Both the position numbers and the translations under genes were made by a program. The notes beneath the pieces were generated by a model. It was not told where the DNA came from. It saw only the letters and a list, made by a program, of their open reading frames with translations, and made no database searches. A DNA stretch of 64,000 nt. Source: Streptomyces sp. TLI_171 (GTDB lineage: Bacteria > Actinomycetota > Actinomycetes > Streptomycetales > Streptomycetaceae). Each line of letters opens with the position of its first letter. Within the stretch, counting starts at the first letter, position 1. This document shows, piece after piece, positions 58,537-64,000 of the stretch. Location of the stretch: the NCBI RefSeq assembly GCF_003610255.1, contig NZ_RAPS01000001.1, positions 4,774,001 to 4,838,000 on the forward strand. The letters run 5' to 3'.

Positions 58537-58583
58537 AGCATACATGTAGTGGCGGCTGGAGCTGGAAGCCCCAGATGTAGTAG
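58537..58583 (-). promoter_or_regulatory. Pair of NrdR boxes
   Basis: Minus-strand ACTACATCTGGGG (near 58568-58583) and ACTACATGTATG (near 58537-58552) resemble NrdR boxes and are 31 bases apart, three helical turns, the usual NrdR arrangement. The second overlaps TATGCT, a likely -10, so bound NrdR would block transcription. Confidence 0.75.
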
Positions 58584-58639
58584 CGCGTGTCGTGTCGGCG
58601 ATGCCGCGCGTAGACAACGAAAACGCGGCCCGGGCGGCT

Positions 58640-59134
58640 TCAGAACCGCATCGTGTAGACCATCAGCTCCAGGCCCGGGTGCGGCTGCCAGTCCCGCGCG
58701 GGGGTGCGAACGAAGCCCAGCGCGTCGTAGATCCGGTGCGCGTGGACCATCTCCGGCCGGGTGGAGAACGCCATCCCGGCCAGTCCGAGTTCCCGGCTGC
58801 GGTCGATCGCCGCCTGCACCAGGGCGCGGCCGGCGCCGCGGCCGCGGGCCGCCGCGCCGACCGCGAGCATCCGGATCTCGCCCTCGTCCGGGGCGGCGAC
58901 GTCCGCCCAGGCGGTGCCGCCGGGTGCGAAGGTCACGCAGCCGAGCACCGCCCCCGCGGCGTCGACGGCGACCAGCACCTCGGCCTCGCGGTTGCGGCGC
59001 CCGGTGTCGCTCAGCAGGTGGACGTAGTCGGAGTCCGGCGAGGTGTACCCGTCGCCGACGAACGCCTCGACGGAGACGGCCGCCGCTCCGGGGAGGTCGT
59101 GGTCGAGGGCGCGGCGGACGATCGGGGAGTGCAT
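58640..59134 (-). CDS. GNAT-family N-acetyltransferase
   Basis: This 164-residue GNAT protein has EIRMLAVGAAARGRGAGRAL (about 86-105), the acetyl-CoA loop, and the C-terminal HRIYDALGFVR segment. The acceptor substrate is unknown. ATG 59134 is the start of the well-conserved part. It lies upstream of nrdA on the same strand; the 388 bases between 58252 and 58639 hold the nrdA control region, so it is a separate unit. Confidence 0.85.
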   Translation of the reverse strand: MHSPIVRRALDHDLPGAAAVSVEAFVGDGYTSPDSDYVHLLSDTGRRNREAEVLVAVDAAGAVLGCVTFAPGGTAWADVAAPDEGEIRMLAVGAAARGRGAGRALVQAAIDRSRELGLAGMAFSTRPEMVHAHRIYDALGFVRTPARDWQPHPGLELMVYTMRF

Positions 59135-59316
59135 CCGGCCAGTGTGCCGGACGCCTCGCGGCGCGGGTCGTGCAGGTCGGGGTCGTGGGGGTAGCCGGTG
59201 GGCCGGGGCCGGTGGTCGCGGCCGGTCGGGGCGTTGCGGTCCAGGTCGCGGCCGACCAGGACGCCGAGGAGTCCGAAACTGCCGATGAGGCCCAGCAGGG
59301 CGAGCGCGGTGGTCAT
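59011..59316 (-). CDS. Possible small membrane protein overlapping the GNAT gene
   Basis: A frame from ATG 59316 (GGGAGAG nine bases upstream) encodes one membrane helix (ALALLGLIGSFGLLGVLVG) followed by a charged Asp/His/Pro/Arg-rich tail. About 61 codons precede the GNAT start, but the frame runs on for 124 bases inside that gene in a different frame. Coding looks convincing in the first 55 codons; the overlapping tail looks like read-through, so the true end may be lost by a frameshift. Confidence 0.45.
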   Translation of the reverse strand: MTTALALLGLIGSFGLLGVLVGRDLDRNAPTGRDHRPRPTGYPHDPDLHDPRREASGTLAGCTPRSSAAPSTTTSPERRPSPSRRSSATGTPRRTPTTSTC

Positions 59317-59350
59317 GGCTCCACTCTCCCGGTCGCCGCTCCCCGCGACG

Positions 59351-59397
59351 AGTGGCAGAAAAGCACCATTGCCACGAAATCCTGCCACTGCCATGCT
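59351..59397 (+). promoter_or_regulatory. Promoter and repeat-rich operator of the GlxA-type regulator
   Basis: TTGCCA (59369-59374), 17 bases, CATGCT (59392-59397), about 6 bases before the ATG, suggests a leaderless transcript. AGTGGCAG (59351-59358) and CTGCCACT (59382-59389) are inverted repeats; TGGCA/TGCCA occurs four times in 45 bases. Confidence 0.5.
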
Positions 59398-59403
59398 GGT
59401 CCC

Positions 59404-60378
59404 ATGCTGAGCAATGTCGCGGTGGTCGTCCTGGAGGAGATCCACCCCTTCGAACTGGGCGTCGCCTGCGAGGTGTTCGGCCTGGACCGGAGCGAGTCCG
59501 GCCTGCCCACCTACGAGTTCGCCCTGGTCGGCGACCGGACCGGCCCGATGCGCACGCACGCCGGCTTCGACGTCCACGTCCCCTACGGCCCCGAGCGGAT
59601 CGCCGAGGCCGACCTGGTGATCGCCACCGCCACCGGCATCCGCGAGCAGTACCCCGCCGCGCTGATCGAGGCGCTGCGCGCCGCCCACGACCGGGGCGCG
59701 CACCTGCTGTCGATCTGCTCCGGCAGCTTCCTGCTCGGCGCGGCCGGCCTGCTCGACGGCCGCCGCTGCACCACCCACTGGCAGTACGCCGACCTGATGG
59801 CGGAGCGCTTCCCGCTCACCACCGTCGAACCCGGGGTGCTGTACGTGGACGACGAACCGGTGATCACCTCGGCGGGCACCGCCGCCGGCATCGACGCCTG
59901 CCTGCACCTGGTGCGCAAGGTGCAGGGCGCCGAGGTCGCCCGCGGCATCGCCCGCCGGATGGTGGTCGCCCCGCACCGGGACGGCGGCCAGGCCCAGTTC
60001 ATCAACCGGCCGCTGCCCGAGTGCGACGCCGACTCGCTGACCGGGGTGCTGGAGTGGATGCGCCGCCACCTGGACCGGGAGACCAGCGTCGAGGACCTCG
60101 CCCGCCTCGCCCACATGTCGCCGCGCACCTTCGCCCGCCGCTTCCAGCAGGAGACCGGCACCACCCCGCACCGCTGGCTGACCGGCCAGCGGGTGCTGTT
60201 CGCGCAGCGCCTGCTGGAGTCCACCGAGGAGAGCGTGGACGCGGTCGCCGCCCGCTGCGGCTTCGGCAACGCCGCCACCCTGCGGCACCACTTCGGCCGC
60301 CGGCTCGGCACCACCCCGCAGGCCTACCGGCGGGCGTTCGGCGGCTCCGGCCGGGCCGAGCACCGGGCGGGGAGCTGA
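59404..60378 (+). CDS. GlxA-type AraC-family regulator (DJ-1/PfpI domain)
   Basis: This 324-residue regulator has an N-terminal DJ-1/PfpI-like domain (about 1-180, with LLSICSGSFLLGAAG holding the nucleophile-elbow Cys) and a C-terminal AraC double helix-turn-helix (about 215-310, SVEDLARLAHMSPRTFARRF and DAVAARCGFGNAATLRHHF). AdpA and GlxA have this architecture; this protein is shorter than AdpA. The nearest operon, nrdAB, is divergent but 1.1 kb away behind a GNAT gene, so a direct link is not supported. Its own upstream repeats suggest autoregulation. Confidence 0.85.
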   Translation: MLSNVAVVVLEEIHPFELGVACEVFGLDRSESGLPTYEFALVGDRTGPMRTHAGFDVHVPYGPERIAEADLVIATATGIREQYPAALIEALRAAHDRGAHLLSICSGSFLLGAAGLLDGRRCTTHWQYADLMAERFPLTTVEPGVLYVDDEPVITSAGTAAGIDACLHLVRKVQGAEVARGIARRMVVAPHRDGGQAQFINRPLPECDADSLTGVLEWMRRHLDRETSVEDLARLAHMSPRTFARRFQQETGTTPHRWLTGQRVLFAQRLLESTEESVDAVAARCGFGNAATLRHHFGRRLGTTPQAYRRAFGGSGRAEHRAGS

Positions 60379-60424
60379 CGCACCGCCGGGGAACGGCGCC
60401 CGGTCGGGACGGGCGCCGGGCGGG

Positions 60425-61183
60425 TCAGGACAGGTGCCCGGTCTGGTTCCAGCCGGCCGGGCGCAGCCGCCCGTCGCGGGCCCGCCACACGCTGGTCGAG
60501 CAGTTCGCCACCGGCGGCAGCGCCAGCAGCTCCTCCTCGCCGAGCCGGTCCAGCACGTGCCGCAGCATCAGCACCGTGCAGTCGTGCGCGACCACCAGGA
60601 CCGGCCGTCCGGCCTCCTCCTCGCACAGGTCGCGCAGCAGGTCGCGGACCCGCAGCGCCACGTCCAGCCAGGACTCGCCGCCGGGCGGCCGGTAGTACAG
60701 CTCGCCCATCCGGCGGCGGCGCTCCGCCTCGGCCGGGTGGTCGCGCTCGATGGCGGCCTTGGTGAGCATCTCCAGCACGCCGAGCTCCCGGTCGCGCAGC
60801 CGCTCGTCGTAACGGACCGTCAGGCCGACCGGCACGGCGCCCAGCCCGGAGGCCTGGGCGAGCGCGATCCGGGCGGTCTCGGCGGTGCGCAGGTAGGGGG
60901 AGCACCACACCGAGCGGGGCCGGTCGGCGGGCGGCCGGGCGGCCCACCAGCGGCCCAGGTCGCGGGCCTGGTCCTGGCCGTGGAGGGAGAGCGGGATGTC
61001 GGCGTCCCGGGAGGTGATCGGGACGGACAGCGCGCCGGTGGCGTCCGCGTGCCGGAACTCCACGTTGGCCGTGGACTCGCCGTGCCGGGTGGCGACCAGG
61101 ACCGAGGGCAGGCGTCTGCCGCCGCGGTCGGCCGGCTCCGCCTCGGGGCGGTGCCCGTTGCGTACCGTGGTGAGGTCGGTCAT
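60425..61183 (-). CDS. Histidine phosphatase (phosphoglycerate mutase-like)
   Basis: This 252-residue protein has the ATRHGES motif with R33-H34-G35, RTAETA, RDRELG and VAHDCTVLMLRH with the second histidine. It is a branch-2-like histidine phosphatase; the substrate cannot be told from sequence. The first 25 residues are charged and disordered. ATG 61183 follows GGGGAG. It converges with the AraC regulator gene and lies 150 bases from the end of the symporter gene upstream. Confidence 0.85.
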   Translation of the reverse strand: MTDLTTVRNGHRPEAEPADRGGRRLPSVLVATRHGESTANVEFRHADATGALSVPITSRDADIPLSLHGQDQARDLGRWWAARPPADRPRSVWCSPYLRTAETARIALAQASGLGAVPVGLTVRYDERLRDRELGVLEMLTKAAIERDHPAEAERRRRMGELYYRPPGGESWLDVALRVRDLLRDLCEEEAGRPVLVVAHDCTVLMLRHVLDRLGEEELLALPPVANCSTSVWRARDGRLRPAGWNQTGHLS

Positions 61184-61252
61184 GCGTGGCTCCCCGTGTC
61201 GGTGGTGCTCTTCTCTCCCCGGTCTCTCCGAAATTCGGGCGGTCTTAACAGA

Positions 61253-61298
61253 TGATCGCGCCGTCACCCCAGTGTCGACTGAGGCAACGGCGCGATCA
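61253..61298 (-). terminator. Long hairpin after the symporter gene
   Basis: TGATCGCGCCGT and ACGGCGCGATCA are perfect 12-bp arms. Inside, CAGT-CGAC-ACTG extends the stem by seven pairs with a G-T wobble and a 2x2 internal loop. It lies 38 bases after the symporter stop, between it and the histidine phosphatase gene. Confidence 0.65.
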
Positions 61299-61335
61299 CA
61301 GGGCGCATGGGACGGCTACGCGCGCCCCTGGTGCG

Positions 61336-62958
61336 TCAGTGCGCCGCCGCGGGCTGCGGGGCGCGCTCCACGGCCTCGTCGCCGGACTCCGCGGAGTAGT
61401 CCGCCGGGGAGGTCTCGTCGACGCCCTCCGGGGCCTTCAGGGCCCGCAGGACCAGCGTCAGCACCACCGCCACCACCAGGTTGAGCACGAACGCGGTCAG
61501 ACCGATGTAGCCGATCTCGCCGATCCCCGGGATCTTCGCGGAGTTCCCGCCGAAGTGCTTGGTGGCCGGCGAGGCGATCCCCCACGCCACCCAGGTGCCG
61601 TACACCATGCCGGCCGCCCAGCCGGCCAGCAGCGCCCAGCGGTGGAACCACCGGGTGAACAGGCCCGCGACCAGCGCCACCGCGGTCTGCAGGATCCACA
61701 GGCCGCCCAGCAGCTGCAGGTTGATCGCCGCCTGCTTGTCCATCAGCAGCACGAACGCCAGCGCGCCGACCTTCACCAGCAGCGAGGCGATCTTCGCCAC
61801 CCGGGTCTCCTCGGCGGGCGTCGCCTGCGGCTTCAGGAACTCCTTGTACACGTTGCGGGTGAACAGGTTCGCCGCCGCGATCGACATGATCGCCGCCGGC
61901 ACCAGCGCGCCGATCCCGATCGCCGCGAACGCCACGCCGGTGAACCAGGACGGGAACAGGTCCGCGAACAGCTGCGGCACCGCCAGCTGGCTGTTGTACT
62001 TCGGGTCGCCCTTGCTCACCCCCGCCGCGATCGCCATGAACCCGAGCAGCGCCAGCAGGCCCAGCATCAGCGAGTACGCCGGCATGATCGCCATGTTCCG
62101 GCGGACCGTGTTGCGGGACTTCGACGCCAGCACGCCGGTCACCGAGTGCGGGTACATGAACAGCGCCAGCGCCGAGCCGAACGCCAGCGTCGCGTACGCC
62201 CACTGCCCGGACGGGCCGACCACCAGCGAGCCGACCGGCTTGCCGGTCTTCGGATTGAGCGCGGCGAACTTGTGCGCCGCGGAGTCGAAGATGTGCCCGT
62301 AGCCGCCGAGCCGCATCGGGATGTAGATCACCGCCACGATGATCACGACGTAGATCAGCGCGTCCTTCACGAACGCGATCAGGGCCGGCGCCCGCAGCCC
62401 CGAGGAGTAGGTGTACGCGGCCAGCACGCCGAACGCCAGGAACAGCGGCAGGTCCTTCAGGAACCAGTTCCCGGAGCCGCCCACCCCCAGCACGTCCAGC
62501 ACCGCCTGGATGCCCACCAGCTGCAGCGCGATGTACGGCATCGTCGCCAGGATGCCGGTCAGCGCCACCACCACCGACAGCGTCCGCGACCCGTACCGGC
62601 CGCGCACGAAGTCCGCCGGCGTCACGTAGCCGTGCACCCGCGACACCGACCACAGCCGGGGCAGGAACAGGAACACCAGCGGGTACGCGATGATCGTGTA
62701 CGGCACCGCGAAGAACCCCGCCGCGCCGGCCGCGTAGATCGCCGCCGGCACCGCGATGAACGTGTAGGCGGTGTACAGGTCGCCGCCCAGCAGGAACCAG
62801 GTGATCCAGGTGCCGAAGCTGCGGCCGCCCAGCCCCCACTCGTGCAGGTGCTGCGCGTCGTCCGCCTTCCGCCAGCGGGCGGCCAGGAAGCCCATCACCG
62901 TCACCGCGGCGAAGAACAGCAGGAAGACCGTCATCGCGGTCCAGTCCACGTGCTTCAC
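61336..62958 (-). CDS. Sodium:solute symporter (monocarboxylate-type)
   Basis: This 540-residue protein of the SSS family has about 13 membrane helices, WGLGGRSFGTWITWFLLGGD (about 41-60), the sodium-site helix region, and an acidic/Pro-rich C-terminal tail. Presence of a DUF3311 gene immediately upstream is the standard pairing for MctP-like monocarboxylate transporters (lactate, pyruvate, acetate), though the substrate here is untested. ATG 62958 overlaps the DUF3311 stop (ATGA). Confidence 0.88.
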   Translation of the reverse strand: MKHVDWTAMTVFLLFFAAVTVMGFLAARWRKADDAQHLHEWGLGGRSFGTWITWFLLGGDLYTAYTFIAVPAAIYAAGAAGFFAVPYTIIAYPLVFLFLPRLWSVSRVHGYVTPADFVRGRYGSRTLSVVVALTGILATMPYIALQLVGIQAVLDVLGVGGSGNWFLKDLPLFLAFGVLAAYTYSSGLRAPALIAFVKDALIYVVIIVAVIYIPMRLGGYGHIFDSAAHKFAALNPKTGKPVGSLVVGPSGQWAYATLAFGSALALFMYPHSVTGVLASKSRNTVRRNMAIMPAYSLMLGLLALLGFMAIAAGVSKGDPKYNSQLAVPQLFADLFPSWFTGVAFAAIGIGALVPAAIMSIAAANLFTRNVYKEFLKPQATPAEETRVAKIASLLVKVGALAFVLLMDKQAAINLQLLGGLWILQTAVALVAGLFTRWFHRWALLAGWAAGMVYGTWVAWGIASPATKHFGGNSAKIPGIGEIGYIGLTAFVLNLVVAVVLTLVLRALKAPEGVDETSPADYSAESGDEAVERAPQPAAAH

Positions 62959-63260
62959 TTCCCGTCCCCCTCCGCCTGCGCGGGCACGGACGGGACGGAC
63001 CCGGCGGAGACGGCCCGGCGGGCCGCCTCGTCACGCCGGACCAGCAGGTACGCGGCGCCGGTGAACAGCGCCGACACCGGCACCCACAGCAGCTGGTACC
63101 AGTAGAAGAACGGCATCCCGCCGAGCGCGGGCGCGGTCTTGCTGTAGGACGGCACCCACAGCATCACCACGATCGGCACCAGCAGGCACAGCCCGGCCAG
63201 CACCCGCGCGGGCGACACCGCGGGCGGTGCGCCCGCGGACGGAACTCGAGACGACGACAT
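62955..63260 (-). CDS. DUF3311 membrane partner of the symporter
   Basis: This 101-residue protein has two membrane helices (VLAGLCLLVPIVVMLWVPSY and FYWYQLLWVPVSALFTGAAY) and a charged tail, matching DUF3311. These proteins are always found with SSS symporters and are thought to be accessory subunits. ATG 63260 follows GGGAGCC. It is the first gene of the symporter operon. Confidence 0.88.
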   Translation of the reverse strand: MSSSRVPSAGAPPAVSPARVLAGLCLLVPIVVMLWVPSYSKTAPALGGMPFFYWYQLLWVPVSALFTGAAYLLVRRDEAARRAVSAGSVPSVPAQAEGDGK

Positions 63261-63361
63261 GAGCGGCTCCCGGATGACGAGGAGTCACCTCACTGGCGCC
63301 GCAGCGCACATCTCTGCACGCCCGCCGAGCAGCACCTTCGGGTGATCGAAAGGTCCTCGCG

Positions 63362-63390
63362 AGGTTAGGGCAAGCGAGTGAGCTGTGTCA
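63362..63390 (-). promoter_or_regulatory. Promoter of the symporter operon
   Basis: On the minus strand TGACAC (63390-63385) and TAACCT (63367-63362) are 17 bases apart, a fair match to the principal sigma factor consensus. Transcription would start near 63355, 95 bases before the DUF3311 start. Confidence 0.55.
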
Positions 63391-63419
63391 CTACCCCGTC
63401 AACCCGGAACCGGCGATCA

Positions 63420-63443
63420 CCCGGAGGGAATCCCTACTCCGGG
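63420..63443 (-). terminator. Hairpin at the dasR stop
   Basis: CCCGGAG and CTCCGGG are 10 bases apart and flank the dasR stop codon (63436-63434). It could terminate or attenuate; the stem is only 7 bp. Confidence 0.4.
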
Positions 63444-64000
63444 CGCTTCAGCCGGGTGATGAACTTGTACCGGTCCCCCCGGTAGATCGACCGCACCCAC
63501 TCCACCGGCGCGCCGTCGGCGTCGAAGGAGTGCCGGGACAGCTGCAGCATCGGCAGGCCCAGGTCGGAGCCGAGCAGGCCGGCCTCGCGCGGGTTGGCGA
63601 GGGTGGTCTCGATGGTCTCCTCGGCCTCCGCGACGGTCACCCCGTAGACCTCGCGCAGCGCGGTGTACAGCGAGTTGTGCTTGGCGAGGTTGCGCCGCAG
63701 CGCGGGGAAGCGCTTGGCCGACAGGTGCGCCACCTCGATCGCCATCGGGTCGCCGTTGGCCAGCCGCAGGCGCTCGATCCGCAGCACCCGGCCGCCGGGC
63801 TTGATGTCCAGCAGCGGGGCGAGCCGCTCGTCGGCGGAGATGTAGGCGACCTCGACCAGCCGGGAGGTCGGCTCCAGGCCCTGCGCGCGCATGTCCTCGG
63901 TGTACGAGGTCAGCTGCAGCGCCTGGGCGACCTTCGGCTTGGCGACGAAGGTCCCCTTGCCCTGGATCCGCTCCAGCCGGCCCTCGACCACCAGCTCCTG
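63434..64000 (-). CDS. dasR: DasR, GntR-family regulator (3' part)
   Basis: The window holds the last 188 codons of dasR; the gene continues past the right edge. Visible are the end of the winged helix (LERIQGKGTFVAKPKV) and the UTRA ligand domain (LTSYTEDMRAQGLEPTSR, RVLRIERLRLANGDPMAIE, EAEETIETTLANPREAGLLG, VEWVRSIYRGDRYKF). The match to streptomycete DasR is close throughout. DasR represses chitin and N-acetylglucosamine genes and is released by glucosamine-6-phosphate. A DasR-type site precedes the chitinase at 36 kb. Confidence 0.93.
   Translation of the reverse strand, partial: QELVVEGRLERIQGKGTFVAKPKVAQALQLTSYTEDMRAQGLEPTSRLVEVAYISADERLAPLLDIKPGGRVLRIERLRLANGDPMAIEVAHLSAKRFPALRRNLAKHNSLYTALREVYGVTVAEAEETIETTLANPREAGLLGSDLGLPMLQLSRHSFDADGAPVEWVRSIYRGDRYKFITRLKRPE

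Overview
The window is high-GC actinobacterial DNA with strong G/C bias at third codon positions, GTG and TTG starts, hairpin terminators mostly lacking U-tracts, WhiB-type and sigR/rsrA regulators, and a partial dasR. This points to Streptomyces or a close relative such as Kitasatospora. I see no insertion sequence, prophage, integrase or CRISPR array. Nearly everything looks like core chromosome.

Left part (1-35.6 kb): this follows the order known from mycobacteria (adnA-adnB, nudC, mycoredoxin, uvrD2, whiB7, ABC1 kinase, ThiF-like protein, DUF2342, PDZ/Lon protein, UPF0182). Repair helicases and nucleases (adnAB, uvrD2), redox functions (mrx1) and the antibiotic-response regulator wblC/whiB7 lie side by side. 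A block at 6.8-14.8 kb (PP2C-type phosphatase, EEP hydrolase, PadR regulator with an ABC exporter, M20 peptidase) separates adnB from nudC. wblC is preceded by a leader of about 800 nt with a WhiB7-type promoter, a 139-codon upstream ORF, a U-tracted terminator and a matching antiterminator strand.

Middle (35.7-54.8 kb): initiator tRNA-Met, a secreted GH18 chitinase with a DasR-like operator inside its promoter, a Sel1-repeat protein, and an M50-aroA-rsgA-SMR-hisN gene string. Then come an SRAP (YedK) gene, an alpha/beta hydrolase, sigR-rsrA with an autoregulatory sigma-R promoter, two membrane HD-domain proteins, a TPR protein, peptide deformylase and a secreted DUF1906-lectin protein.

Right part (54.8-64 kb): the class Ia ribonucleotide reductase operon nrdAB runs leftward behind two NrdR boxes and a cobalamin riboswitch. 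Next are a GNAT enzyme, a GlxA-type AraC regulator, a histidine phosphatase, a monocarboxylate-type sodium symporter with its DUF3311 partner, and the 3' part of dasR.

Regulatory links inside the window: sigma-R promoters (GGAAT-N18-GTT) precede both sigR and mrx1; the DasR-like site in front of the chitinase lies 28 kb from dasR; uvrD2 and the metallopeptidase gene at 25.6 kb share a two-part upstream element that includes a DnaA-box sequence. Two genes (DUF2342 at 27.08 kb and SRAP at 45.44 kb) carry single-base frameshifts in C runs, which may be assembly errors or real lesions.
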